Source: Cacconaster sp045114175 (GTDB lineage Bacteria > Bacteroidota > Bacteroidia > Bacteroidales > UBA932). Taken from it: a DNA stretch of 30,388 nucleotides. Position 1 is the first letter of the stretch. Each line of letters begins with the position of its first letter. The position numbers and the translations under genes are program-made. The stretch lies in the NCBI GenBank assembly GCA_045114175.1, contig JBGUJZ010000019.1:1-30388 (forward strand), written 5' to 3'. This document shows, one piece after another, positions 7,123 to 16,031 of this stretch. Under the pieces are notes generated by a model. That model did no database searches, had not been told where the DNA came from, and saw only the letters and a program-made list of their open reading frames with translations.

Positions 7123-7983
7123 ATGAGACAGTTAAAGATTACCAAATCCATCACCAACCGCGAAAGCGCTTCCCTCGATAAATACCTGCAGGAAATCGGG
7201 CGCGAGGAGCTGATTTCGGTAGAAGAAGAAGTTGAACTCGCCCAGCGTATCCGCAAAGGAGACCAGGCCGCCCTGGAAAAACTAACCAAGGCCAACCTGC
7301 GTTTCGTGGTGAGTGTCGCCAAGCAGTATCAGAACCAGGGTATCAGCCTGCCTGACCTGATCAACGAGGGCAACCTCGGTCTAATCAAGGCTGCTGAAAA
7401 ATTCGATGAAACCCGTGGTTTCAAGTTCATCAGCTATGCTGTGTGGTGGATCCGCCAGTCCATTCTCCAGGCCCTGGCCGAGCAGTCCCGCATTGTGCGT
7501 CTGCCGCTCAACCAGGTAGGTTCTCTCAACAAGATCAACAAAGCCCTCTCCAAGTTCGAGCAGGAGCACGAGCGTATGCCGTCGCCCGACGAACTCGCTG
7601 AATTGCTGGATATTCCCTCTGAGAAGATTGCCGACACGCTCCGCGTCTCCGGCCGTCACGTCTCGGTGGATGCCCCCTTCGTGGACGGTGAGGACAACAG
7701 CCTGCTGGACGTGCTGGTCAACCCCGACTCTCCCAATGCGGACCGCGGCCTGGTCAACGAATCCCTCAATACGGAGATCGAACGCGCCCTCTCTACGCTC
7801 ACCGAGCGCGAGCGCGACATCATCCGCTACTTCTTTGGTATCGGCTGCCAGGAGATGACCCTCGAAGAGATCGGTGAAAAGTTCGGTCTCACCCGCGAGC
7901 GTGTCCGCCAGATCAAGGAGAAGGCTGTCCGCCGTCTCCGTCACAGCGCAAGAAGCAAACTGCTCAAGAGTTACCTCGGCTAA
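7123..7983 (+). CDS. rpoD: primary RNA polymerase sigma factor, sigma-70 family
   Basis: This 286-aa protein is the primary (housekeeping) sigma factor of the short Bacteroidota type, lacking the long region 1.1 and spacer of the E. coli protein. Region 1.2 is SLDKYLQEIGREELISVEEE. Region 2 contains ANLRFVVSVAKQYQNQG, LPDLINEGNLGLIKAAEKFD and FKFISYAVWWIRQSI, which bind core RNA polymerase and melt the -7 box. Region 4 ends with LEEIGEKFGLTRERVRQIKEKA, which reads the -33 box. Its likely targets are visible here as TTG-N19/20-TAnnTTTG promoters. The ATG at 7123 (MRQLKITKSITNRES) is the usual start for the family. The AGCS gene begins 9 nt after the stop. Confidence 0.96.
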   Translation: MRQLKITKSITNRESASLDKYLQEIGREELISVEEEVELAQRIRKGDQAALEKLTKANLRFVVSVAKQYQNQGISLPDLINEGNLGLIKAAEKFDETRGFKFISYAVWWIRQSILQALAEQSRIVRLPLNQVGSLNKINKALSKFEQEHERMPSPDELAELLDIPSEKIADTLRVSGRHVSVDAPFVDGEDNSLLDVLVNPDSPNADRGLVNESLNTEIERALSTLTERERDIIRYFFGIGCQEMTLEEIGEKFGLTRERVRQIKEKAVRRLRHSARSKLLKSYLG

Positions 7984-7992
7984 CCGGTCCAC

Positions 7993-9393
7993 ATGGAGTT
8001 CTGGTCGGCCATCGGAAATGGAATCGTCGCATTCGGGGACTTCCTGTGCGGCTATCCCCAGTTCATCCTCCTCATCGGAGGCGGCCTCTTCTTTCTGATT
8101 TGTTCCGGCTTTGCGCCCATCCGCTACTTTGGCAGGGCCATTGGGGAGCTGCGTCGGAAAGATGAGTCCGGGCAGGGCCAGATCAGTTCCATACAGGCTT
8201 TGGCCAGCGCCATCGCCGCCACGGTGGGACTCGGCAATATCGCAGGCGTAGCCATTGCCCTCTGTATAGGCGGCCCCGGCGCCATTTTCTGGATGTGGGT
8301 TAGCGCCATCGTAGGCATGGCCACCAAACTCTTTGAAGGCACCCTGGCGGTGATGTACAAAGGTAAGGACTCGGCCGGCGAGATGCAGGGCGGTCCCATG
8401 TACATGATTACGGAAGGACTGGGCCGCAAGTGGAAACCGCTCGCCGTCTTCTTTTGCATCGCGGCGCTCGTCGGATCGCTCTGCGTGATGCAGTCCAACC
8501 AGTTTACCGAGGCCGTCATCACCATGTTCATCCCTGCCGGAAAGAGCTCTCTGCTCATCCGGTTCCTGATTGGACTGGCTATTTGTGTGATTGTCGCAAC
8601 GGTCATTTTCGGTGGCATCCGCCGCATTTCCAAGGTGGCTGAGCGACTGGTTCCGGCCATGGTGATTCTCTACTTCGTACTGATCCTTTACATCATCTTC
8701 GCGCATCTGTCGGCAGTACCGGGCGTTTTCCGGAGCATCTTCGAGGGCGCCTTTTCGGTAAAAGCCGGTGCGGGCGGGGTGGCAGGCAGCCTCGTCACGG
8801 TCGCGCTGACCGGCGTCCGTCGGGCCGCACTGGTCAATGAAGCGGGCATCGGTACAGCCTCCATGATGCACGGTGCTTCGCGTAGCAGTCAGCCGGTTCA
8901 CGAAGGGCTCATCGCGATGCTCGGTCCCTCCATCGATTCGGGCTTCATCTGCACCCTTACGGCCATTGCGATCCTCGTAGGAGGAAGCATCGATCCGACG
9001 GTTCTTCCGACCGGTGGCGATGTGGCCTCCGCACAGGGCCTCAGCATTGCGCTGGCTGCCTTCGATGCCGCCATTCCGGGAGTGGGTCGCTACCTGCTCT
9101 TCGTGATTGTGCTCTGCTTTGCCTTCTCCACGATGTTCTCCTACTCCTATTACGGCCAGAAGTGCCTGAGTTTCCTGATTGGAGCCGACAAGGGACACTA
9201 TTACAACTGGTTCTTCCTGCTGATGCTGATCGTGGCCGCCATGATTCCGCTGGGAGTGGCCGTGAGCATAATCGATATCGCCTTTGCCCTGATGGCCATC
9301 CCCACCATGCTGGCCATGTTCCTGCTGGCTCCCAAGGCACGGCGCGAAATGAAAACTTTCTTTGCAACTTTCAAAAAACAGAATAAACGATGA
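7993..9393 (+). CDS. AGCS-family sodium:alanine (amino acid) symporter
   Basis: This 466-aa inner-membrane protein is a member of the alanine/glycine:cation symporter family (AlsT/DagA/AgcS type), which imports small amino acids with sodium. About ten or eleven hydrophobic helices are visible. Signatures include SSIQALASAIAATVGLGNIAGVA near residues 63-85, GGPGAIFWMWVSAIVGMATKLFEG, GEMQGGPMYMI and AALVNEAGIGTASMMHG. The exact amino acid cannot be read from the sequence. It lies 9 nt after the sigma factor gene and overlaps argS by four bases (ATGA), so it is probably co-transcribed with both. Length is normal. Confidence 0.94.
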   Translation: MEFWSAIGNGIVAFGDFLCGYPQFILLIGGGLFFLICSGFAPIRYFGRAIGELRRKDESGQGQISSIQALASAIAATVGLGNIAGVAIALCIGGPGAIFWMWVSAIVGMATKLFEGTLAVMYKGKDSAGEMQGGPMYMITEGLGRKWKPLAVFFCIAALVGSLCVMQSNQFTEAVITMFIPAGKSSLLIRFLIGLAICVIVATVIFGGIRRISKVAERLVPAMVILYFVLILYIIFAHLSAVPGVFRSIFEGAFSVKAGAGGVAGSLVTVALTGVRRAALVNEAGIGTASMMHGASRSSQPVHEGLIAMLGPSIDSGFICTLTAIAILVGGSIDPTVLPTGGDVASAQGLSIALAAFDAAIPGVGRYLLFVIVLCFAFSTMFSYSYYGQKCLSFLIGADKGHYYNWFFLLMLIVAAMIPLGVAVSIIDIAFALMAIPTMLAMFLLAPKARREMKTFFATFKKQNKR

Positions 9394-11168
9394 ATCCCGT
9401 ACAATATCTTACCGGTAAGACGATCGAGGCGGTCAAGGCGCTTTACAGCACCGACGTCCCCGCCGAGACGCTCCAGTTCCAGGCCACGCGCAAAGAGTTC
9501 GAAGGCGATGTGACGCTGGTCGTATTCCCGCTGCTGCGCATCAGCCGCCAGGCTCCTGAAGCCACGGCGGAAGCCATCGGCCGCTGGCTCGTGGAGAACG
9601 CCGGTGAAGTGGCCTCCTACAACGTGGTCAAGGGATTCCTCAACATCAAGCTGGCAGCCGCTTTCTGGAGCGATGTCCTCGCTAAGATTGCCGCTGACAA
9701 GAACTTTGGCCAACTCCCCTCCACCGGCAAGACGGTGATGGTAGAGTTCTCCTCCCCCAACACAAACAAACCGCTCCACCTGGGCCATGTCCGCAACAAC
9801 CTGCTGGGTGCGTCGGTCGCCAGCCTGCTGAGCGCCTACGGCCATAAGGTCATCAAGGTCAACCTGGTGAACGACCGCGGCATCCACATCTGCAAGTCGA
9901 TGCTTGCCTGGCTGAAGTGCGGCAACGGCATCACCCCGGAGCAGGCCGGCAAGAAGGGCGACCACCTGATCGGTGACTACTACGTGAAATTCAACGACCT
10001 GCTCAAGGCCGAAGTGGCTGAACTGGTAGCCGGCGGCATGAGTGAAGAGGAGGCCGAAAAGAACGCCCCGATCCTCAAGGAGGCGCAGGCCATGCTCGTC
10101 AAGTGGGAGCAGGGCGATGAGGCGGTGGTTTCGCTCTGGAAGAAGATGAACGGCTGGGTTTACGAAGGCTTCGACGAGACCTATCGCTCACTCGGCATTT
10201 CCTTCGACCGCACCTACTACGAGTCGCAAACCTACAAGGGGGGCAAGGAATTGGTTGCTGACGGCCTTGCACGAGGCATTTTCTACCAGAAAGAGGATGG
10301 CTCCGTATGGTGCGACCTCACCGGTGACGGCCTGGACCAGAAACTGCTTCTGCGTGGCGACGGTACGTCGGTCTATATGACCCAGGACCTGGGCACCGCC
10401 CGCCAGCGGTTCGAAGAATACAACCTGGACGAACATATCTATGTGGTGGGCAACGAACAGAACTACCACTTCCAGGTGCTCAAACTGATCCTCAAGAAGT
10501 TGGGATTCAAGTGGGCCGATGCCATCTACCATCTCTCCTACGGTATGGTGGAGCTGCCCGAAGGCAAGATGAAATCCCGCGAGGGTACGGTGGTGGATGC
10601 GGATGATCTGATTGAGAAGATGTACAACACCGCCAAGGAGACCTCGCTCGAACTGGGCAAACTGGAAGGCATGAGCGAAGCGGAGCAGGACGAACTCTTC
10701 CACACGCTGGGCCTCGGTGCGCTCAAGTATTTCATTATCAAGGTGGATCCCAAGAAGACGATGCTCTTCGATCCCAAGGAATCCATCGATTTCAACGGCA
10801 ATACCGGTCCCTTCATCCAATACACCCACGCCCGCATCAAATCCATCCTGCGCAAGGCAGAGGAGCAGGGCTGCCGGATTGAGGCCTGCCATGCACCGCT
10901 CATTGCCAAAGAGGAGAATATCATCCAGTTGCTGGCGCTCTATCCGGACAAGATCCGCGAGGCGGGCAACGCCTTCTCACCGGCCGTGATTGCCAACTAC
11001 GCTTATGACCTGGCCAAGGAGTTCAACCAGTACTACCACGACACCCAGATTCTTCGCGAAAGCGACGAAGCGGTCCGGGCCCAGCGGCTCGAACTGATCT
11101 GGCTGATTGCCGAGGTGCTCGTGAAGGCGATGGGAATTCTGGGTATCAGACTTCCGGAACGGATGTAG
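9390..11168 (+). CDS. argS: arginyl-tRNA synthetase
   Basis: This 592-aa protein is arginyl-tRNA synthetase, a class I enzyme that charges tRNA-Arg. The N-terminal ArgRS-specific additional domain is followed by the HIGH motif in SSPNTNKPLHLGHVRNN (about residues 120-137), the catalytic core with YVVGNEQNYHFQVL, the KMSK-equivalent GKMKSREGTVVDADDL (about 391-406), and a C-terminal helical anticodon-binding (DALR) domain ending in VKAMGILGIRLPERM. It overlaps the AGCS gene by four bases. Its last 23 bases overlap the 3' end of the convergent mltG gene. Length is typical of the phylum. Confidence 0.96.
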   Translation: MNPVQYLTGKTIEAVKALYSTDVPAETLQFQATRKEFEGDVTLVVFPLLRISRQAPEATAEAIGRWLVENAGEVASYNVVKGFLNIKLAAAFWSDVLAKIAADKNFGQLPSTGKTVMVEFSSPNTNKPLHLGHVRNNLLGASVASLLSAYGHKVIKVNLVNDRGIHICKSMLAWLKCGNGITPEQAGKKGDHLIGDYYVKFNDLLKAEVAELVAGGMSEEEAEKNAPILKEAQAMLVKWEQGDEAVVSLWKKMNGWVYEGFDETYRSLGISFDRTYYESQTYKGGKELVADGLARGIFYQKEDGSVWCDLTGDGLDQKLLLRGDGTSVYMTQDLGTARQRFEEYNLDEHIYVVGNEQNYHFQVLKLILKKLGFKWADAIYHLSYGMVELPEGKMKSREGTVVDADDLIEKMYNTAKETSLELGKLEGMSEAEQDELFHTLGLGALKYFIIKVDPKKTMLFDPKESIDFNGNTGPFIQYTHARIKSILRKAEEQGCRIEACHAPLIAKEENIIQLLALYPDKIREAGNAFSPAVIANYAYDLAKEFNQYYHDTQILRESDEAVRAQRLELIWLIAEVLVKAMGILGIRLPERM

Positions 11169-12282
11169 CGGCTTCCCGCGCTGCAGCTTCTGCGGCGGCG
11201 GCTTCGGCGGCTGCCGCTTCTTCTTTCTCCTTCTCCCACTGCTTATAAGCTATGTGGTAGGCATTTGCGTTCCGCAGGTGGTCCGAATAGGAGCTGGCGA
11301 ATTCGTGTCGTCCGTCGAATGAATCGCGCGCGCAGAAATAGAAGTAGTTGTGGCGCGCATAGTTCAGCACGGCGTCGATCGCCACGATGGAGGGCATGGT
11401 GATGGGGCCCGGAGGCAAGCCCTTCCGCTTGTAGGTGTTGTAGGGAGAATCAATCTTCAGGTGGCGGTTGAGGATACGGGTCACCCCCTCCTCGCGCACC
11501 AGATACTTGACGGTGGGATCGGCCTGGAGCGGAATACCCTTGTGCAGGCGGTTCAGGTACACGCCCGCAATGACGGGCATCTCGTCTGCAAAACGCGTCT
11601 CCTCCACCACGATGGAGGCCAGGGTGCTGACCTCGGTCTTGGAGAGGCCCAGCGCATCGGCCTTGTGGGTACGCTCTTCGGTCCAGAATGCCTCCCACTC
11701 CTTGAACATCCTGGTCACGAAGTTCCCGGGCGTGATGGTCCAGTACACCTCGTAAGTATTGGGGATGAACATGGCTAGGAAGGTCTCGGGCTGGAAACCG
11801 TAGGCGCGGGCGGTCTGCGGATCCAGCAGCACCTTGGCAAATTCAGCGGAATCTGCTTCCAGTTTGTTGCCGAGGAGGCCGGAGAGGCGCTCCAGTGTGC
11901 GGATGTGGCTGTTGAAGGTCAACTGCACCGGCTCCTGCCAACCGCAGGCGAAGGTCCGGACGATGGCCTTGTTGTTCATGCCGCGGACAAAGCGGTAGCA
12001 ACCGGGTTTGAAGTTGTCCTGCAGCTTATAGTACTTTGCAGCGCGAAGGAAGGTCTTGGGATTGGCCAGCACACCGCTTTCGATCATGGCATTGCAGAGA
12101 TCGTCGTAGGAAGCGCTCTTGCCCACCTCCACGATGCCGCGGCCCGGAATTACCTCATTGATATTGTCATAGAGGAACGTGCCGTAGTAGTTCAGGCCGG
12201 CCAAAGCGGCCACCATGGCCAAAACCAGCATCACCAGTCCAATCGAAAGCCCTTTGCGGCGGCCTTTTTTACGCTTGCCCAT
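11146..12282 (-). CDS. mltG: endolytic peptidoglycan transglycosylase MltG
   Basis: This 378-aa single-pass protein is MltG (YceG-like), an inner-membrane lytic transglycosylase that cuts new glycan strands and is thought to set their length. A basic cytoplasmic tip (MGKRKKGRRKG) precedes a membrane helix (LVMLVLAMVAALAGL). The catalytic region is visible as STLASIVVEETRFADE, followed by IAGVYLNRLHKGIPLQADPTVKY and PYNTYKRKGLPPGPI. The C-terminus carries an Ala/Glu-rich tail (EKEKEEAAAAEAAAAEAAA) beyond the usual domain end. The gene is last of the rpsA-rnz-glucosaminidase-mltG operon, starting 6 nt after its upstream neighbour. The tail region runs toward and into the argS 3' end on the other strand. 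Confidence 0.94.
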   Translation of the reverse strand: MGKRKKGRRKGLSIGLVMLVLAMVAALAGLNYYGTFLYDNINEVIPGRGIVEVGKSASYDDLCNAMIESGVLANPKTFLRAAKYYKLQDNFKPGCYRFVRGMNNKAIVRTFACGWQEPVQLTFNSHIRTLERLSGLLGNKLEADSAEFAKVLLDPQTARAYGFQPETFLAMFIPNTYEVYWTITPGNFVTRMFKEWEAFWTEERTHKADALGLSKTEVSTLASIVVEETRFADEMPVIAGVYLNRLHKGIPLQADPTVKYLVREEGVTRILNRHLKIDSPYNTYKRKGLPPGPITMPSIVAIDAVLNYARHNYFYFCARDSFDGRHEFASSYSDHLRNANAYHIAYKQWEKEKEEAAAAEAAAAEAAAREAATSVPEV

Positions 12283-12288
12283 CGTCGG

Positions 12289-13251
12289 TTATTTTTTACG
12301 CGGCTGGAGGTAAATCTTCTGCCCGGGGATGGGCTCGTCTCGCTCCTTCATACCATTATACATATATAAGTTGCGCAAGCGGACGGCATAGCGCTGTGAC
12401 AGATCGTACATCGTCTCCCCCTCTTCCGCCACGTGCATCTCCAGGAACTTGGCACTGCGGGTGCGCTTCTTCTCCAGATAGATCACCTGACCGGCCACGA
12501 TGGGGATTTCATCCTTCATGTCGTTGAAACGCAGCAACTCCCGACGGAAAAGACGGAACTCCTTGGCCAGCGATTCGTAGGTATCGTAGCCCTCCGCCAG
12601 AATATAGGTGACGCCGTTGCGGCTATAGACCTGGCGGGCCAGGGAGATGCGGTAGAGCGGGCTGCCCTTGTCCGGGGTGATGCGGACCGACTTTTCTGCC
12701 GTGATCGGAGTGGGAATTGCCTCCGCATCGGGGAAAGCATCACCGGCCACGCCGTCATACTGCGAGAGGTTGTTCTGCTCGATGATGGCAATCAGCCGCT
12801 GTGCATATTCGGGCGCCGTGGCGTAACCGGCCTTCTTCAGGCCGTAGGCCCAACCGCGGTAATCGGTCGGATCCAACTCAAAAAGAAAGGCGTAGCGGTC
12901 GCGGTAGCGCAGGAATTCAGAGTGGTCGCGATAGGAATCCTCCACCCGGTCGTATTTGCGGAAACACTCCTGCAGCAGATCGTCGTCGTGATAGATCTTG
13001 GCGCCCTGCCAGCCGTGGCACTTGATGCCGAAATGGTTGTTTCCCTCCACAGCCAGCGTGCTGTTGCCGTCGCCCGACTCGAGGCAGGCCTGCGCCAGCG
13101 TGATGCTGGCCGGAATGCCGTACTCCACCATCTGGCGGATGGCAATCGCCTTATAGCGCTCGATGTACTCCTGACGCGAGATGCGCTCCTGGGCCGCAAG
13201 GCTGCAGAAGGCAAAAAGCAGGAGCAGGATGGGAAGCAGTTTCCGTTTCAT
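12289..13251 (-). CDS. secreted glucosaminidase-domain protein with LysM-like repeats
   Basis: This 320-aa protein begins with a signal peptide (MKRKLLPILLLLFAFCSLAAQ) and a GH73-type N-acetylglucosaminidase domain: ITLAQACLESGDGNSTLAVEGNNHFGIKC, DSYRDHSEFLRY and GWAYGLKKAGYATAPEYAQRLI, with the probable catalytic Glu in ACLESG. Residues from about 195 hold two LysM-like segments, the second clearer (HVAEEGETMYDLSQRYAVRLRNLYMYNGM ... IPGQKIYLQP), which would bind peptidoglycan. The protein probably trims cell-wall glycan in the periplasm and sits beside mltG. The open frame extends to 13272, but the ATG at 13249-13251 starts the signal peptide properly and lies downstream of a -7 box at 13261-13268 that the longer form would cover. 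Confidence 0.9.
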   Translation of the reverse strand: MKRKLLPILLLLFAFCSLAAQERISRQEYIERYKAIAIRQMVEYGIPASITLAQACLESGDGNSTLAVEGNNHFGIKCHGWQGAKIYHDDDLLQECFRKYDRVEDSYRDHSEFLRYRDRYAFLFELDPTDYRGWAYGLKKAGYATAPEYAQRLIAIIEQNNLSQYDGVAGDAFPDAEAIPTPITAEKSVRITPDKGSPLYRISLARQVYSRNGVTYILAEGYDTYESLAKEFRLFRRELLRFNDMKDEIPIVAGQVIYLEKKRTRSAKFLEMHVAEEGETMYDLSQRYAVRLRNLYMYNGMKERDEPIPGQKIYLQPRKK

Positions 13252-13260
13252 AGCAGACAA

Positions 13261-13268
13261 CAAAGATA
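13261..13268 (-). promoter_or_regulatory. putative -7 element before the glucosaminidase gene
   Basis: On the minus strand this reads TATCTTTG, matching TAnnTTTG. It lies only 9 nt before the ATG at 13251, so a transcript from it would be leaderless or nearly so. No TTG occurs at the expected -33 distance. It may be an internal operon promoter. Confidence 0.35.
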
Positions 13269-13279
13269 GCAAAAAAGCA

Positions 13280-14098
13280 CTACAATCGTTCCGGGATCGG
13301 AATCACGTAGCGGCCGTTCTCCTGAGCCAACACCGTCTCCGGGAAGATGGCACGCGCCTCTTCCAGCAGAGGAGTCAGGTCCTTGTAGCGCGAGGAGAAG
13401 TGCCCCAAAACCAGCTGTTTGGCACCTGCTTCGCGGGCCACGGTCGCTGCGCGGGCAGCGGTGGAGTGGTAACGCGCGATGGCCTTGTCGTGCATCTCCT
13501 CGCCGTAGGTGGCCTCATGGTAGAGCAGGTCCACCCCCTGCAGCCACTCGCTCTCCTCCGGGAAGGGTGCCGTATCGCTGCAGTAAGCGGCGGAGCGGCC
13601 CAACCGCATCGGCTTGCCGAAACGGTCCAACGGCCACTTCTCGCGGAACAGGAAACCGAAGGTATCGATCCCGTGGTTCAGCGGGAAGGCCAGCACGTCC
13701 ACCGTGGGCATCTCGCAAATCACCTCTGGCGCCTTGACCGAGAGCGTATGGTGCACCACCTCGTAGGCCACTCCTTCCCCGAAGTGTCCCTGCCAGAAGT
13801 GCAGGATAGACGAGAAGTCACGCGGCGCGTAGATGTGCAGCGGAGCGGTGCGGCCTATCATTCCGAGCGTGGAGAGCAGGCCGAAGATGCCGAAAACGTG
13901 GTCGCCGTGCAGGTGCGAGATGAGGATATTGTCTATCTTCATCATGGAAATCTTGTTCCTGAGCAGCTGTACCTGCGTTCCCTCGCCGCAATCTACCAAA
14001 AATAAGCGCCCACGTATATTGAATACGTGAGCGCTCGGGTACTTGTCAACAATCGGCTTGGCGGATGCCGTGCCCAATGTTGTCAGAGAGAACTCCAT
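13280..14098 (-). CDS. rnz: ribonuclease Z, shortened form
   Basis: This 272-aa protein is RNase Z, a zinc-dependent beta-lactamase-fold endonuclease that trims tRNA 3' ends. The metal-binding motif SHLHGDH is at residues 61-67, with further ligands expected at H142 (LNHGID), D175 (YCSDT) and the histidine of LGHFSSRY. The family's YHEATYG and HSTAARAATVA motifs are present. It is about 30 residues shorter than the roughly 305 aa usual in bacteria: between FLFRE (149-153) and AYCSDT (171-176) only 17 residues remain, where Bacteroidota homologues carry around 50 with a 'LK.G.D' stretch. The frame is intact. It starts 4 nt after the rpsA stop and is probably co-transcribed. Confidence 0.92.
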   Translation of the reverse strand: MEFSLTTLGTASAKPIVDKYPSAHVFNIRGRLFLVDCGEGTQVQLLRNKISMMKIDNILISHLHGDHVFGIFGLLSTLGMIGRTAPLHIYAPRDFSSILHFWQGHFGEGVAYEVVHHTLSVKAPEVICEMPTVDVLAFPLNHGIDTFGFLFREKWPLDRFGKPMRLGRSAAYCSDTAPFPEESEWLQGVDLLYHEATYGEEMHDKAIARYHSTAARAATVAREAGAKQLVLGHFSSRYKDLTPLLEEARAIFPETVLAQENGRYVIPIPERL

Positions 14099-14102
14099 CA
14101 GA

Positions 14103-15983
14103 CTACTGGTTCTTCTCCATTTCGTCCTTCAGGGAAGCGAGAGCGGAGATGTCACCAAGGGTGGTCTTCTCCAGGTTAGCCTTGATCTTCTTCACGGCTT
14201 TCTGGGTGGACTTAGCCTCGCTGTCTTTCTCGGCAACCTCTTCAGCCTTTGCAGCTGCATAGGTCTTGGTGTGCGAGAGAAGGATGCGCTTGCTGTTCTT
14301 GTTGAACTCCTCTACGCGGAATGCGAGCTTGTCGCCTTCCTTCGGCTGGCTACCGTCTTCCTTGACGATGTTGCGCATCGAGCAGTAACCCTCGATGTTC
14401 TCGTCCAGGGTGATGATGGCGCCCTTGTCAACGAAGGTCTTCACAGTACCTTCGTGGACGGAGCCGACGGTGTAGATGTTCTCGTATGCCTCCCAAGGGT
14501 TCTCCTCAAGCTGCTTGTGGCCGAGGCTGAGACGGCGGTTTTCCTGGTCGATTTCGAGAACGACAACCTCGAGCGGCTCACCGATAGCGGTGAACTCGGA
14601 AGGATGTTTCACCTTCTTGGTCCAGCTCAGGTCGCTGATGTGGACGAGACCGTCAACACCTTCTTCCAGTTCGACGAATACGCCGAAGTTGGTGAAGTTG
14701 CGAACCGTTGCAGTGTGGCGGGAGTTGATCGGATATTTCTCGAAGATCGTTGCCCACGGATCCGGTTTGAGCTGCTTGATGCCCAGGGACATCTTACGCT
14801 CTTCGCGGTCGAGCGAGAGGATCACAGCCTCTACCTCCTGGCCCACGGTCAGGAAGTCCTGTGCGCTGCGCAGGTGGAGGGACCAGCTCATTTCGGAGAC
14901 ATGGATCAGACCCTCGACACCCGGCTGCACCTCTACGAATGCGCCGTAGTCAGCGATGACGACCACTTTACCCTTGACCTTGTCACCAACCTTGAGGTTA
15001 GCGTCGAGCGCCTCCCACGGGTGCGGGGTAAGCTGCTTCAGGCCGAGAGCGATGCGGTTCTTCTCCTTGTCGAATTCCAGAATAACCACGTTGATCTTCT
15101 GGTCCAGGGAGACGACCTCTTCCGGATGGCTTACGCGGCCCCAGGAAAGGTCGGTGATGTGGATGAGACCGTCAACGCCACCCAGATCTACGAATACGCC
15201 GTAGGAGGTGATGTTCTTAACGGTACCTTCCAGAATCTGGCCCTTCTCGAGCTTGCTGATGATCTCAGCCTTCTGGGCTTCGAGTTCAGCCTCGATAAGT
15301 GCCTTGTGCGAGACAACGACGTTGTGGAATTCGTGGTTGATCTTGACGATCTTGAATTCCATGGTCTTGTCCACAAAGATATCGTAGTCGCGAATCGGCT
15401 TGACATCGATCTGGCTGCCCGGGAGGAATGCCTCGATGCCGAAGACATCGACGATCATACCGCCCTTGGTGCGGCACTTGATGTAACCCTTCACGATTTC
15501 GTCTTTTTCGTATGCTTCGTTCACGCGATCCCAAGACTTGAGGGAACGTGCACGTTTGTGGGAGAGAATCAGCTGGCCCTTGCGGTCTTCTGCATTTTCT
15601 ACGAAGACATCGACCTTGTCACCGACTGCGAGTTCCGGATTGTAGCGGAATTCGTTGATGCTTACGACGCCTTCGCTCTTGTAACCGATGTTGACGATTA
15701 CTTCGCGCTTGTTGAGAGCCACGACGGTACCTTCAACAACCTCGTTCTCAGCGACGCGGGAGAGCGTCTGGCTGTAGCTTTCCTCGGTAGCCTTCTTGTC
15801 GGCCTCGTTGAAGCCGTCATTTTCGAATGCTTCCCAGTCGAACGTTGCGTTGTCTGCGGATGCGTTGCTTTTTTTCTGTTTGGGAGCGGCGACTACCGCT
15901 TCCTCTGCGGGTTCAGCGACCACCTCTGCCTGCGGCTGAGCTGCCACCTCTTCCACGATCTCGTTTTCAATTTCTTTTGCCAT
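14103..15983 (-). CDS. rpsA: 30S ribosomal protein S1
   Basis: This 626-aa protein is ribosomal protein S1, which helps load mRNA onto the 30S subunit. Six S1 (OB-fold) repeats are visible, with starts near EVVEGTVVALNKREVIV, EIVKGYIKCRTKGGMIV, QILEGTVKNITSYGVFV, DKVKGKVVVIADYGAFV, SRHTATVRNFTNFGVFV and SVHEGTVKTFVDKGAII. The repeated GVDGLIHITDLSW-type blocks mark the best-conserved RNA-binding repeats. An acidic Ala/Glu/Val-rich extension of about 70 residues precedes repeat 1, as in other Bacteroidota. S1 may matter especially here because most mRNAs lack an SD. It heads an operon with rnz, the glucosaminidase gene and mltG, and has a consensus promoter and a 5' hairpin upstream. Confidence 0.97.
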   Translation of the reverse strand: MAKEIENEIVEEVAAQPQAEVVAEPAEEAVVAAPKQKKSNASADNATFDWEAFENDGFNEADKKATEESYSQTLSRVAENEVVEGTVVALNKREVIVNIGYKSEGVVSINEFRYNPELAVGDKVDVFVENAEDRKGQLILSHKRARSLKSWDRVNEAYEKDEIVKGYIKCRTKGGMIVDVFGIEAFLPGSQIDVKPIRDYDIFVDKTMEFKIVKINHEFHNVVVSHKALIEAELEAQKAEIISKLEKGQILEGTVKNITSYGVFVDLGGVDGLIHITDLSWGRVSHPEEVVSLDQKINVVILEFDKEKNRIALGLKQLTPHPWEALDANLKVGDKVKGKVVVIADYGAFVEVQPGVEGLIHVSEMSWSLHLRSAQDFLTVGQEVEAVILSLDREERKMSLGIKQLKPDPWATIFEKYPINSRHTATVRNFTNFGVFVELEEGVDGLVHISDLSWTKKVKHPSEFTAIGEPLEVVVLEIDQENRRLSLGHKQLEENPWEAYENIYTVGSVHEGTVKTFVDKGAIITLDENIEGYCSMRNIVKEDGSQPKEGDKLAFRVEEFNKNSKRILLSHTKTYAAAKAEEVAEKDSEAKSTQKAVKKIKANLEKTTLGDISALASLKDEMEKNQ

Positions 15984-16031
15984 TTTTGTAACTAGTTAAG
16001 CAATAAGGAGTTAGACAATATTTGTAAAGTG

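Noticed and set aside
7381..9198. 605-codon minus-strand open frame across the sigma factor and symporter genes
   Set aside because: It spans two well-supported genes on the other strand and has no recognisable domain.
14500..15700. Repeated nucleotide blocks that could be a DNA repeat array
   Set aside because: They correspond to the S1 domains of rpsA and are explained by protein repeats.
14043..15995. 650-codon plus-strand open frame opposite rpsA
   Set aside because: It is a shadow of the six S1 repeats, and its apparent repeats simply mirror them.
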